A stretch of 64,000 nucleotides of DNA from Streptomyces sp. ALI-76-A (GCF_030287445.1 NZ_JASVWB010000002.1:5146001-5210000); one strand, 5' to 3'. Numbered from the stretch's first letter, positions 24,416 through 32,838 are shown. The notes: generated by a model from the letters alone, not told the origin. Made by a program: numbers and translations.

Positions 24416-25615
24416 GTGACCGAGAAGGCCGACCTCCAGTCTGTGCTCGACCGTGCCGCCGACGGCGGGCGGATCACCCCCGAGGAGGCGCTCGACCTCT
24501 ACCGCGACGCCCCGCTGCACGCGCTGGGCGCCGCCGCCGACGCCGTACGCCGCCGCCGGTACGCGGGCACCGAGCACATCGCCACGTACATCATCGAGCG
24601 GAACATCAACTACACCAACGTGTGCGTCACGGCGTGCAAGTTCTGCGCCTTCTACGCCCCGCCGAAGGACACCGCCAAGGGCTGGACCCGTGACCTGGAC
24701 GACATCCTGCGCCGGTGCGCGGAGACCGTCGAACTCGGCGGCACCCAGATCATGTTCCAGGGCGGACACCACCCGGACTACGGCGTCGAGTACTACGAGA
24801 AGCACTTCTCCGCCATCAAGCAGGCCTTCCCGCAGCTGGTCATCCACAGCCTGGGGGCGAGCGAGGTCGAGCACATGGCCCGGATCTCCAAGGTCGGTGT
24901 GGAGGAGGCCGTCCAGCGCATCCACGCCGCCGGACTCGACTCCTTCGCCGGCGCCGGCGCGGAACTCCTGCCGGCCCGGCCCCGCAAGGCCATCGCGCCG
25001 CTGAAGGAGTCCGGCGAGCGCTGGCTGGAGATCATGGAGATCGCGCACAACCTGGGCGTGGAGTCCACCTCCACGATGCTGATGGGCACCGGCGAGACCA
25101 ACGCCGAGCGCATCGAGCACCTGCGGATGATCCGTGACGTGCAGGACCGCACCGGCGGGTTCCGCGCCTTCATCCCGTACACCTACCAGCCGGAGAACAA
25201 CCACCTCAAGGGCCGTACGCAGGCCACGCTCTTCGAGTACCTGCGGATGATCGCCGTCGCGCGGCTGTTCATGGACAACATCGCCCACATCCAGGGCTCC
25301 TGGCTGACCACCGGCAAGGAGGTCGGCCAACTGTCCCTGCACTACGGCGCCGACGACCTCGGCTCGATCATGCTGGAGGAGAACGTCGTCTCCTCCGCCG
25401 GCGCCAGGCACCGCTCCAACCGGATGGAGATCATCGACCTCATCCGCAAGGCGGGACGGGTCCCGGCGCAGCGCGCGACCACGTACGAGCACCTCGTGGT
25501 GCACGACGACCCGGCGAACGACCCCGTCGACGAGCGGGTGATGTCCCACATCTCCTCCACGGCCATCGAGGGCGGCACGGCTCACCCCGAGCTGAAGCTG
25601 CTGGCGGCCAACTAG
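24416..25615 (+). CDS. mqnC: Cyclic dehypoxanthinyl futalosine synthase (radical SAM)
   Basis: This encodes 399 residues. The radical-SAM motif is C70, C74 and C77 in NVCVTACKFCAFY. It also shows FQGGHHPDYGVEYYEKHF, GAGAELLPARPRKAIAP and the C-terminal HYGADDLGSIMLEENVVSSAGARHRSN, which is typical of MqnC. It cyclises dehypoxanthine futalosine, building the second ring. The start is GTG with GAAAGGGA upstream; a -10-like TAGGCT at 24369-24374 predicts a normal leader of about 35 bases. It is followed by a perfect hairpin and an amidohydrolase-fragment gene. Confidence 0.95.
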   Translation: MTEKADLQSVLDRAADGGRITPEEALDLYRDAPLHALGAAADAVRRRRYAGTEHIATYIIERNINYTNVCVTACKFCAFYAPPKDTAKGWTRDLDDILRRCAETVELGGTQIMFQGGHHPDYGVEYYEKHFSAIKQAFPQLVIHSLGASEVEHMARISKVGVEEAVQRIHAAGLDSFAGAGAELLPARPRKAIAPLKESGERWLEIMEIAHNLGVESTSTMLMGTGETNAERIEHLRMIRDVQDRTGGFRAFIPYTYQPENNHLKGRTQATLFEYLRMIAVARLFMDNIAHIQGSWLTTGKEVGQLSLHYGADDLGSIMLEENVVSSAGARHRSNRMEIIDLIRKAGRVPAQRATTYEHLVVHDDPANDPVDERVMSHISSTAIEGGTAHPELKLLAAN

Positions 25616-25634
25616 TGCCTGCCACGGCACTAGT
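25611..25634 (+). terminator. Perfect hairpin overlapping the mqnC stop codon
   Basis: ACTAGTGCC (25611-25619), loop TGCCAC and GGCACTAGT (25626-25634) form a 9-bp perfect stem whose left arm contains the mqnC TAG. It ends six bases before the next start codon, so it could act as a terminator, an attenuator or an mRNA-end stabiliser. Confidence 0.6.
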
Positions 25635-25640
25635 GCCACC

Positions 25641-26246
25641 GTGCTGACGATCCACGCGGACTCGCGCGGGCGGGCGCTCGTCGTCGAGGGCGCGTGGATC
25701 GCCGACGCCGGGACACTGGCGGACCTGGTGGCCGCGCATCCGCGGGCCCGGGTGCGCGAGTGGCCCGGCATCCTCACGCCGGGACTCGTGAACCCGCACG
25801 GCACGGAGCTGCTGGAGCGGGCCTACCACCCGGATCCGCGGGAGGCCGCCGACCTGGGCACCGAGCCGCTGACCGGGGACGCGGCGGCGGCGCTCCTCGC
25901 GGACGAGACCCGCCGGGGCGCGAGCGCCCGGCGCGGGGTGCAGCGGATGCTGGCGCACGGCACGGTCGTGGCGGCCTGCGAAGAGCTGCGCAGCCGCGCG
26001 GTGCGGGACGTCGTGCAGCGTTCCGGGCTGGCGGTGGTGGGCCGCCTCGGGCGTCCCGGCGGAGCGCCGGCGCTCGACCCCTACGCCTCGGGCGTCCCGG
26101 TGGAGTTCGCGCCCCCGCGGGAACGGGGCTCCGCCGCGCGGTTCGCCCTCTTCGACGTGACCGACGAGGCCGAGCTGGCGGAACGCGGCGCGAGCACCTG
26201 CGTGGCCACGGTGGCGGACGGACGCCTGGTGTACCGGCGGCGGTGA
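25641..26246 (+). CDS. Imidazolonepropionase-like (amidohydrolase-fragment) protein next to mqnC
   Basis: This encodes 201 residues from GTG 25641. The first 50 residues resemble the composite beta domain and the entry strand of amidohydrolases (ARVREWPGILTPGLVNPHGTELLERAYHPDP), but the HxH metal motif is replaced by NPHGT. The TIM barrel is shortened to about 100 residues (TRRGASARRGVQRMLAHGTVVAA), ending in VATVADGRLVYRR, the usual amidohydrolase tail. This looks like a reduced relative without the full metal site. Proximity to mqnC invites a link to aminofutalosine deamination, but the missing ligands argue against catalysis. Confidence 0.7.
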   Translation: MLTIHADSRGRALVVEGAWIADAGTLADLVAAHPRARVREWPGILTPGLVNPHGTELLERAYHPDPREAADLGTEPLTGDAAAALLADETRRGASARRGVQRMLAHGTVVAACEELRSRAVRDVVQRSGLAVVGRLGRPGGAPALDPYASGVPVEFAPPRERGSAARFALFDVTDEAELAERGASTCVATVADGRLVYRRR

Positions 26247-26263
26247 CGTCCCGCCCCGCCCGC

Positions 26264-27292
26264 TCAGCCCGCGAACGCCTCCGCGAACGCGCCCGGGCTC
26301 TGTGCCACCCCGCTGCACTCGGTTGACGGGTCGTCGGACGCGGAGTCGTCGCCCTCACACCGCTGGTCGCGGAAGGCGGACCACATCGACACCCAGGCGA
26401 TCCGGTGCTCCTCGGCGAACGTCCGCACCTGGGCCGCGTCGGAGAGCGTGAACGTCTCGCCGTCGACGTCGTTGACGCCGATCATCGAGGTGAGCGCCAT
26501 GCCCCGCCAGGCGTCCGCGCCGGACAGCCCGAACACGTCCGTCAGCTGGGTGTGGGCGGCCTTCGCGGAGGTGAGCGCGTAGTCGCCCATGTCGCCGTCG
26601 TACGACTCGCCGTAGTTCATCGTCATGAGATTGACGGTGGAGACCTGTACGTCGTGCTGGTTGGCCGACTCCAGGAGGGCGACGCCGTCGTCGTCGAGGC
26701 CGGAGGGCATGACCGGGAGCGTGAAGGAGACCTGGAGGCCGGTACGTTCCGCCTGCAAGGCCGCGATGGCCTCGGAACGCCGGTCCACCGAGCCGGAGTC
26801 GGTCAGCTCGTCGCCCTCGATGTCGAAGTCGGCCTGGGTCGAACCGGCCGCGTCCAGTGCCTGTCCGTAGGCCTCGGCCAGTTCGGCCGCGCTGTCGCAG
26901 GTCGCCGCGAGTTCCTCGCCGGAGGCCCCGCCGAAGGAGACGCGGACCGTGCCGCCGTCCTCCTTCAGCCGCCCGATCCGGGAGGTCACCGCCGCGTCGC
27001 CGATGGCTTCGGTGCCGTTCCACTTCGGCGCGCAGCCACTGCCGTCGGAGATCACGAAGGCCAGGTTGTAGGTCGTCGGGGAGCCCGTGGAGTCGAGGTC
27101 GGACGCCTCCGTGGCGCTGACGTAGGGGGCGTACGCGGTGGCCGCGGTGGCCTCCTCGCTCGGGGAGGCGGTCGTCCGCCGGGACGCCCCGGGGGCCGCG
27201 TCCGAGGTGTCGCCGGAGCCCGCGGAGCAGCCCGCGGTGGCCAGCACGGCCAGGCAGAGGAGCCCGGTCGCCGGCTTCAGGAGACTCCGCAT
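26264..27292 (-). CDS. GH18 chitinase-like lipoprotein
   Basis: This encodes 342 residues. A lipoprotein signal ends at C22 (LAVLATAGC), followed by a Ser/Thr-rich linker. The catalytic domain resembles family 18 glycosidases: STYNLAFVISD-like strand, RVSFGGASG, then ADFDIEGDEL giving D155, D157 and the proton donor E159 of the DxDxE motif. Later segments VNLMTMNYG and WVSMWS fit barrel strands 6 and 8. No chitin-binding module is present, so substrate is unproven; chitin or another GlcNAc polymer is likely. It converges on the mqnC-neighbour gene. Confidence 0.8.
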   Translation of the reverse strand: MRSLLKPATGLLCLAVLATAGCSAGSGDTSDAAPGASRRTTASPSEEATAATAYAPYVSATEASDLDSTGSPTTYNLAFVISDGSGCAPKWNGTEAIGDAAVTSRIGRLKEDGGTVRVSFGGASGEELAATCDSAAELAEAYGQALDAAGSTQADFDIEGDELTDSGSVDRRSEAIAALQAERTGLQVSFTLPVMPSGLDDDGVALLESANQHDVQVSTVNLMTMNYGESYDGDMGDYALTSAKAAHTQLTDVFGLSGADAWRGMALTSMIGVNDVDGETFTLSDAAQVRTFAEEHRIAWVSMWSAFRDQRCEGDDSASDDPSTECSGVAQSPGAFAEAFAG

Positions 27293-27825
27293 CCCGTGTG
27301 CACCCGCTTTCGTGATTCCTGTCCCAGGACGGAAACCAAAGAGCGTTTCCGCAGTGGAAATGTCTCACACGCGACCGTGCCGCGCCCGGACAGCGACCCC
27401 GTGGTCACTACACAGACAGAAACGGTCAAAAGGCGTGTCGCATGCGCGCTATCCGGACATTCGCTCCCTTTTCCTTCACTCCGGGTCACGCAGACTCTCC
27501 TGGAATCTCTCAGGGAGAGGGCAGTGGAAAAGTGCCTCACGGGCGGCTCACATGAAAGCCGGAATTCAAACCGCGTAAGCAGTCCCTGATAGCCGGGGCG
27601 TCCCTGATATCCGGGGGATGCGTGCTGGGCCTGTTCTCGAATACCGCGCCGCCGTTCGGCGCGACCGCCCCGCACACGACTTCGTGCTTCCTGCCCGACG
27701 TCACCGGCTCCTGGTCGCGGTGTTCCTCCTGCTGTGCGGCTGGGTGGAGGACCTGGCCGCCAAGAAGCGGCCACGCTCGCTCCCCTGAGCCGGAGAGCCG
27801 GGGGACGTACTGCAACAATGAGCCC
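27293..27825. other. 533-base gap between the chitinase-like gene and menG
   Basis: This region is less GC rich than its surroundings and must hold the leftward promoter of the lipoprotein gene and the rightward promoter of menG. A near-exact direct repeat, GTCCCTGATAGCCGGGG (27582-27598) and GTCCCTGATATCCGGGG (27600-27616), lies just before a short open frame. A CTCTC-AGG-GAGAG inverted repeat is near 27508. I see no RNA gene. Confidence 0.6.
27618..27788 (+). CDS. Possible 56-residue small membrane protein before menG
   Basis: ATG 27618 opens a 56-residue frame with a basic N-terminal half ([22 protein letters not shown]), one hydrophobic segment ([17 protein letters not shown]) and a basic end (KKRPRSLP). 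The single-helix layout with flanking positive charges resembles real small membrane proteins, but the ribosome-binding site (CCGGGGG) is too close to the ATG and no homologue comes to mind. It ends 37 bases before menG. Confidence 0.3.
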   Translation: MRAGPVLEYRAAVRRDRPAHDFVLPARRHRLLVAVFLLLCGWVEDLAAKKRPRSLP

Positions 27826-28521
27826 GTGACCCGCGCCTCCCTGAACAAGCAGCCGCACGAAGTCGCCTCGATGTTCGACGACGTCGCGGAACGGTACGAC
27901 CTGACCAACGACGTGCTGTCGCTCGGCCAGGACCGGGTGTGGCGCCGTGAGGTCGCCGCCGCCGTCGACGCCCGACCCGCCCGGAAGATCCTGGACCTGG
28001 CCGCCGGTACGGCCACGTCCTCCCTGCCCTTCGCCCGCACCGGCGCCTACGTCGTCCCCTGCGACTTCTCCCTCGGCATGCTCCAGGTCGGCAAGCGGAA
28101 GCACACCTGGCTGCCGTTCACGGCGGGCGACGCGACCCGGCTGCCGTTCCGGGACGACGTCTTCGACGCGGTCACCATCTCCTTCGGGCTGCGCAACGTG
28201 CACGACACGGACGCCGCGCTGCGCGAGATGTACCGGGTCACCAAGCCCGGCGGCCGGGTCGTCATCTGCGAGTTCTCGCAGCCGACCTGGGCGCCCTTCC
28301 GCACGGTCTACACCGAGTACCTGATGCGCGCCCTGCCCCCGGTCGCCCGCGCGGTCTCCTCCAACCCCGACGCGTACGTCTACCTCGCCGAGTCCATCCG
28401 CGCCTGGCCCGACCAGCCCGCCCTGGCCGAGCGCCTGCAGAAGGCCGGCTGGTCGAAGGTGGCCTGGCGCAACCTGACCGGCGGGGTGGTCGCTCTGCAC
28501 CGGGGCTTCAAGCAGGGCTGA
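27826..28521 (+). CDS. menG: Demethylmenaquinone methyltransferase (UbiE/MenG family)
   Basis: This encodes 231 residues. SAM-binding motif [16 protein letters not shown] follows an N-terminal [25 protein letters not shown] that is diagnostic of UbiE/Men[36 protein letters not shown] and [14 protein letters not shown] complete the family pattern. It adds the ring methyl group in the last step of menaquinone synthesis and serves the futalosine route as well as the classical one. The GTG at 27826 has AACAAT six bases upstream, which suggests a leaderless transcript. A weaker possibility is a longer leader reaching into the gap. Confidence 0.93.
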   Translation: MTRASLNKQPHEVASMFDDVAERYDLTNDVLSLGQDRVWRREVAAAVDARPARKILDLAAGTATSSLPFARTGAYVVPCDFSLGMLQVGKRKHTWLPFTAGDATRLPFRDDVFDAVTISFGLRNVHDTDAALREMYRVTKPGGRVVICEFSQPTWAPFRTVYTEYLMRALPPVARAVSSNPDAYVYLAESIRAWPDQPALAERLQKAGWSKVAWRNLTGGVVALHRGFKQG

Positions 28522-28696
28522 GCTGCGCTGGGGGTGGTCGCGCTGGGGGTGGTGCCCCGCGGGGTCGGTTCCGGGCAGAGCCGAGGGTGGTGCCCGGCTG
28601 TGCGTCGAGCAGAGCTGAGCGGGGTGCCCGGCACCGGCGAGCCGGCGGTGGCCGCAGTCGGCGTACGGGCTGTCGCCCGGCCGGTGCGGAGCGGGT

Positions 28697-29056
28697 TCAC
28701 GGCGCGCCGAGCCCGGCCACGGCGTACGGGCCCGGCGGCTCGTCCAGTTCGCCGTGCATACCGCCGCCGCCCGGAACCGGCGGGCGCGGTTCGTGCACGC
28801 CCGCACCGCCGCCGCCCTGCCCCTCGCCGAACTCGAACCACACGGTCACCACGGATCCGCGCGGAATCCCGGCGCCGGGCGGCGGGTACTGCCGTACGAC
28901 GTAGTCGACGACCGTGCGGCGGAAGTCGGGCCGGTCGGGCGCGGCCAGCAGGACGCCGCCCGCCTCGGCTGCCTCGCGCGCGTCCACGGCCATCAGACCG
29001 ACCAGCCTCGGTACGCGCACCTCGGGCGATTTGGGTGTCAAGCGCACAGATGTCAC
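28697..29056 (-). CDS. Single-PASTA-domain small protein
   Basis: This encodes 119 residues when started at GTG 29054-29056; GTG 29045-29047 is equally possible. One PASTA domain covers about residues 12-80 (VRVPRLVGLMAVDAREAAEAGG and YVVRQYPPPGAGIPRGSVVTVWF). The rest is a Gly/Pro-rich tail. PASTA domains bind muropeptides or beta-lactams in kinases and penicillin-binding proteins, but this protein has no membrane anchor or catalytic domain. It is convergent with menG. The 175 bases between them hold only G-rich imperfect repeats. Confidence 0.7.
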   Translation of the reverse strand: MTSVRLTPKSPEVRVPRLVGLMAVDAREAAEAGGVLLAAPDRPDFRRTVVDYVVRQYPPPGAGIPRGSVVTVWFEFGEGQGGGGAGVHEPRPPVPGGGGMHGELDEPPGPYAVAGLGAP

Positions 29057-29153
29057 CCCCAGCGGTACAAGCAGGGTAACTCCGGTCAGGCGGCGCCCGG
29101 AAGCGTCATGTGCCTGTCCGTGACATACGGATACGGTCGGTGACCGGCCGCGA

Positions 29154-29660
29154 TCAGAGGTCGAGCCGGTAGCAGTGCGTCTCGCGCTGTGACACCGGCG
29201 TCCGGAGCACCTCGGCGAGCCGCATCCCCAGGCGCCGGGTGACCGCGACGGACCGGGCGTTGCGGGCGTCGACCATGGCGACCACGCTCGGCACGCCCGC
29301 CGCACGCAGCCGCTCCAGCGTCATCCGCGCGGCCGTCGTGGCGTAGCCGCGGCCCCACTGCTCCCGCCCCAGCCGCCAGCCGATCTCGATCTCGCCCGTC
29401 GGACCCCAGTCCCGCTCCCACGGCTGTGCCCCGGTGAAACCGATGACCTGACCGGATCCGTCGAGCATCGTCCACAGGCAGTAGCCCCGCTCGGCGTCGT
29501 GCCGGCGCTGGCGCGCGGTGAGTTCCTCGTAGACCGACAACTCCGCTCGGGTGCCGCCGTGGAACTCCATCACGTCCGGGTGGGCGAAGGTCCGGTGCCA
29601 GGCCACCGCGTCCTCGTCGGTGGGGACGCGCAGCCGTATCACGGGGAGAGCTCGGTTCAC
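29154..29660 (-). CDS. GNAT acetyltransferase, RimJ/RimL type
   Basis: This encodes 168 residues from a GTG start. It shows the RimJ/RimL layout: an N-terminal LRVPTDEDAVAWHRTFAHPDVMEF, the EIEIGWRLGREQWGRGYATTAA motif A (xxWGRGYA) and DARNARSVAVTRRLGMRLAEV. Members acetylate N-terminal amino groups of proteins or small molecules such as antibiotics; the target is not evident. It is divergent from the geranylgeranyl-reductase-like gene over a 99-base region. Confidence 0.85.
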   Translation of the reverse strand: MNRALPVIRLRVPTDEDAVAWHRTFAHPDVMEFHGGTRAELSVYEELTARQRRHDAERGYCLWTMLDGSGQVIGFTGAQPWERDWGPTGEIEIGWRLGREQWGRGYATTAARMTLERLRAAGVPSVVAMVDARNARSVAVTRRLGMRLAEVLRTPVSQRETHCYRLDL

Positions 29661-29759
29661 GGGGGCAGCCCTTCAGCCGGTTGATCAATTGTGCTGAATA
29701 GACTGCCGGTGTCCAGTGCCGGTCGGCACGCAGATTTTCGACCTGGGGGAGATCCCGCC

Positions 29760-31049
29760 GTGACCGAGCCCCTCTCCGAGAACACCGCCGATGTGATCGT
29801 CGTCGGCGCGGGGCCAGCCGGCTCCACCACCGCGTACCACCTCGCCAAGGCCGGACTCGACGTACTCCTGCTGGAGAAGACCGAGTTCCCGCGCGAGAAG
29901 GTCTGCGGTGACGGCCTCACCCCACGCGCCGTCAAGCAGCTCGTGTCGATGGGCATCGACATCTCCGAGGAGGCCGGCTGGCTGCGCAACAAGGGCCTGC
30001 GAATCATCGGCGGCGGCGTCCGCCTCCAGCTCGACTGGCCGGACCTCGCGTCCTTCCCCGACTACGGCCTCGTCCGCAAGCGCGACGACTTCGACGAGCA
30101 ACTCGCCCGCCAGGCGCAGAAGGCGGGCGCCCGCCTGTACGAGCGCTGCAACGTGGGCGCTCCCATCGTGGACGAGCGCACGGGCCGCATCACCGGCGTG
30201 CACGCCAAACTCGGCGACACCGGGGAGAAGCGGGAGGTCACCTTCCGCGCGCCGCTGGTCGTCGCCGCCGACGGCAACTCGACCCGGCTCTCGTTGGCCA
30301 TGGGCCTGCACCGCCGTGAGGACCGCCCGATGGGGGTGGCCGTGCGCACGTACTTCACCTCGCCGCGCCACGAGGACGACTACCTGGAGTCCTGGCTGGA
30401 GCTGTGGGACCGGCGCGGGGCCGAGGACCGCCTGCTGCCGGGCTACGGCTGGATCTTCGGCATGGGCGACGGCACCTCGAACGTCGGCCTGGGTGTGCTC
30501 AACACCTCCGACTCCTTCAAGGAGCTGGACTGGCGCGAGGTCCTGAAGGCATGGTGCGCGTCGATGCCGGAGGACTGGGGCTACACCCCGGACCACATGA
30601 CCGGCCCGATCCGCGGCGCCGCCCTGCCCATGGCCTTCAACCGCCAGCCGCACTACACGAAGGGGCTGCTCCTCGTCGGCGACGCCGGCGGCCTGGTCAA
30701 CCCCTTCAACGGCGAGGGCATCGCCTACGCCATGGAGTCCGGCCAGATCGCCGCCGAGGTCATCGTCCAGGCCCAGGCCCGCTCGACCCCCGCCGGGCGC
30801 GAACTGGCGCTCCAGCGCTACCCGCGCGTCCTCAAGGACACCTACGGCGGCTACTACACCCTGGGCCGCGCCTTCGTGAAGCTCATCGGCAACCCGAAGG
30901 TCATGAAGATCGCGGCCCAGCGCGGCCTGACGCACCCCATGCTGATGAAGTTCACGCTCAAGATGCTCGCGAACCTGACCGACCCGACGGGCGGCGACGC
31001 GATGGACCGCATCATCAACGGCCTGAGCAAGGTGGCGCCGAAGGCGTGA
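29760..31049 (+). CDS. Geranylgeranyl-reductase-family flavoprotein, probable menaquinone side-chain reductase
   Basis: This encodes 429 residues from GTG 29760 with GGGGGAG upstream. The FAD motif DVIVVGAGPAGSTTAYHLAKAGLDVLLLEK is at about residues 9-38, followed by EFPREKVCGDGLTPRAVKQL and a second FAD site LLVGDAGGLVNPFNGEGIAYAMESGQ. The family hydrogenates isoprenoid chains. Streptomyces menaquinones are partly saturated MK-9, and the mycobacterial menaquinone reductase MenJ belongs here, so reduction of the menaquinone tail between menG and nuo is the most likely role. Archaeal-lipid or chlorophyll roles do not apply. Confidence 0.85.
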   Translation: MTEPLSENTADVIVVGAGPAGSTTAYHLAKAGLDVLLLEKTEFPREKVCGDGLTPRAVKQLVSMGIDISEEAGWLRNKGLRIIGGGVRLQLDWPDLASFPDYGLVRKRDDFDEQLARQAQKAGARLYERCNVGAPIVDERTGRITGVHAKLGDTGEKREVTFRAPLVVAADGNSTRLSLAMGLHRREDRPMGVAVRTYFTSPRHEDDYLESWLELWDRRGAEDRLLPGYGWIFGMGDGTSNVGLGVLNTSDSFKELDWREVLKAWCASMPEDWGYTPDHMTGPIRGAALPMAFNRQPHYTKGLLLVGDAGGLVNPFNGEGIAYAMESGQIAAEVIVQAQARSTPAGRELALQRYPRVLKDTYGGYYTLGRAFVKLIGNPKVMKIAAQRGLTHPMLMKFTLKMLANLTDPTGGDAMDRIINGLSKVAPKA

Positions 31050-31076
31050 GGCGGCCTGGCGTGCGGGGCGGGTAGG

Positions 31077-31099
31077 CCCGGCGGGGCGGCCCGCCGGGC
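31077..31099 (+). terminator. Hairpin after the reductase gene
   Basis: CCCGGCGG and CCGCCGGG form an 8-bp perfect stem around a short G-rich loop, 28 bases after the stop codon. Confidence 0.55.
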
Positions 31100-31300
31100 G
31101 GGGCGGGTGCCGCACAGCGGACCGTTCTGGTCCCCGTCTCCCGCCAGCCAGCCAGCCGGCCGGCCGAACCGGGCCCGGCGCCCTGCCGGTCGGCCTGCGC
31201 GGCCTGATCATGCCGAAGCAGTCAGGGCCAGTCAGGGGCAGGTGATCCCAGGACCGAGCCCGCCCGATACGCCCGACCTGGCACAGGACCTCGGGCAGGA

Positions 31301-31340
31301 CGGAGGGGCCGCTGCCCCCGAGCGGCTGCGGCCCCTTCCG
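31301..31340 (-). terminator. Terminator of the NlpC/P60 gene
   Basis: CGGAGGGGCCGC (31301-31312) and GCGGCCCCTTCCG (31328-31340) pair with one bulge, 22 bases downstream of the leftward stop codon. The rest of the 313-base gap (31050-31362) holds only a CCAGCCAGCCAGCCGG microsatellite near 31143. Confidence 0.6.
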
Positions 31341-31362
31341 TGCGACGGTGCGTGCCCGTGTG

Positions 31363-32196
31363 TCAGAGCACCCGCACAGCACCGGTCGGCGGGTCGTACG
31401 ACAGCGGCTTCTCGGCGACACCCGTGGACGGGTTCTGCGCGCCGACGAACATGCCGTCGCCGACGTACACGCCCACGTGGTACGCGCTGCCCGCGCCACC
31501 CCAGTACAGGATGTCGCCCGGCTGCAGGTTGCTCAGCGAGACCTGGGTACCGGCGGTCGACTGGTCCTGCGAGACGCGCGGCAGGTCGATGCCGACCTGC
31601 TTGAAGGCGGTCTGGACGAGGCCGGAGCAGTCCCACGAGTTGGGACCGGTGCCGCCGGAGACGTAGGCGTCACCGACCTGGGCCCGGACGAAGGCGATGA
31701 CCGCGGCTGCCGAACCGGTGGCCGTGGACGAGCTGCTGGACGAGCTGCTGGACGCACTGGTGGACGTCTCGACGTCCGCCGAGGCGGACAGGGTGGTCCG
31801 CTCGCTGCTGCGGGTCGCGCGCTCGGCAGCGGCCTTGCGGGCGGCCTCCTCGGCGGCCTTCTTCTCGGCCTGGGCCTTCTTCTTCGCCTCGGCGAGGTCC
31901 GCCTTGGCCTGCTTCGCGGCCTTTGCGGCGGCCGCGTCACGCTCTGCCTGCAGCTGGTAGTTCGCCGCCGCCTGCTGCGTGGCGTCGGCGGACTCGGCGA
32001 TCTGGGCGCCCAGGTCGGCGGTCAGAGCGGGCAGTTCGAGGGTCTGCGTCACCGGCTCGGCGGCGCTCGCCGAACCGGACGCCCCGGCCACTGCCAGGGT
32101 GCTGAGAACGCCACCGGCAACTCCAGCCCGCATCGCGACTTTCGACGCGCTGCGGCGGGGTTTCCGGTGGCTGCGTATGTGAGCGGTGTGGGACAT
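31363..32196 (-). CDS. Secreted NlpC/P60 peptidoglycan hydrolase
   Basis: This encodes 277 residues from ATG 32194-32196. A basic N-terminus and signal peptide end with ASGSASA near residue 45. An Ala/Lys/Glu-rich coiled coil (about 60-127) and a poly-Ser linker (about 147-156) follow. The NlpC/P60 domain carries C189 in WDCSGLVQ and H239 in YHVGVYVG, with an Asn in VGAQNPSTG at the third position. It should cut peptide cross-links in peptidoglycan outside the cell, as RipA-like proteins do. It has an extremely long divergent region with nuoA. Confidence 0.92.
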   Translation of the reverse strand: MSHTAHIRSHRKPRRSASKVAMRAGVAGGVLSTLAVAGASGSASAAEPVTQTLELPALTADLGAQIAESADATQQAAANYQLQAERDAAAAKAAKQAKADLAEAKKKAQAEKKAAEEAARKAAAERATRSSERTTLSASADVETSTSASSSSSSSSSTATGSAAAVIAFVRAQVGDAYVSGGTGPNSWDCSGLVQTAFKQVGIDLPRVSQDQSTAGTQVSLSNLQPGDILYWGGAGSAYHVGVYVGDGMFVGAQNPSTGVAEKPLSYDPPTGAVRVL

Positions 32197-32442
32197 GAGA
32201 ACAACCGGTATCAGGGGCTCCTCCATACCTTCAAGAAACGTGTGGTGCGCCACAGTTGTTCAATGGGGCCCTGAACGTCGGGCGTGTCGCTCTCCCCTGA
32301 CGTCTTAACGGACAATGCGGACGCAGTTGATCAAGCCTGTGATCATGGACTTTCGTCGTTACGTCCTAATTGCCCCGCACCTACCACCAGTTGCGGTCTG
32401 TGGCCAAGCCTCCTTCTCGGGCGCCCGTGGCGGGTGTGGCGG

Positions 32443-32503
32443 AGGTCACGCAACGATTGCCGACGCGGCCGCGTCCCGTGCGTAGATCACGGAGCGATTG
32501 CGG
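32443..32503. repeat. Pair of 20-base direct repeats upstream of nlpC
   Basis: AGGTCACGCAACGATTGCCG (32443-32462) and AGATCACGGAGCGATTGCGG (32484-32503) agree at 16 of 20 positions and start 41 bases apart, about four helical turns. This is the layout of a regulator binding as two dimers on one DNA face. Confidence 0.7.
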
Positions 32504-32757
32504 GCGGGTCACGGCCCGGGGTGCGCTCGTGAACGCGTGCACACATTCACGTCGCGCCCCCGCTCCCTCTGACGTGTGAACGCGGCGCACTATCAAGCGC
32601 TCGTCATCCAGCACCAATTTGCATGCACGGGAAGCATCTTGATATGGAGACGACCCGCCCTGCCTGCGCCGACGAGCGGATATGTCACGCCTGGTGACCA
32701 GTCGTATACATCTCGTACGAAGATCGCTGCTCGTTCGACTTCATGATCCTTCATCAG

Positions 32758-32808
32758 GTGGTGGAGATCACAAAGCTTGTGCAATACCCCGTGTCGCAGA
32801 TCACAGAG
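32758..32808. repeat. Pair of 18-base direct repeats upstream of nuoA
   Basis: GTGGTGGAGATCACAAAG (32758-32775) and GTGTCGCAGATCACAGAG (32791-32808) agree at 14 of 18 positions and start 33 bases apart, about three helical turns. They lie just upstream of the predicted nuo -10 box, in a position suited to an activator. Confidence 0.7.
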
Positions 32809-32817
32809 CGGCAGGCA

Positions 32818-32823
32818 TAGGAT
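32818..32823 (+). promoter_or_regulatory. Predicted -10 box of the nuo operon promoter
   Basis: TAGGAT fits TANNNT and places the transcription start near 32830, directly in front of the Rex-type operator. The resulting leader would be about 130 bases. Confidence 0.45.
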
Positions 32824-32838
32824 GCGAGTCAGTTGGGC

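Noticed and set aside
22664..25804. 1046-codon minus-strand open frame
   Set aside because: It is antisense to the kinase, prepilin peptidase and mqnC; long spurious frames are normal in this very GC-rich DNA.
27277..28806. 509-codon open frame on the minus strand across menG
   Set aside because: It is the antisense shadow of menG with an Arg/Gly/His-rich composition and no domain.
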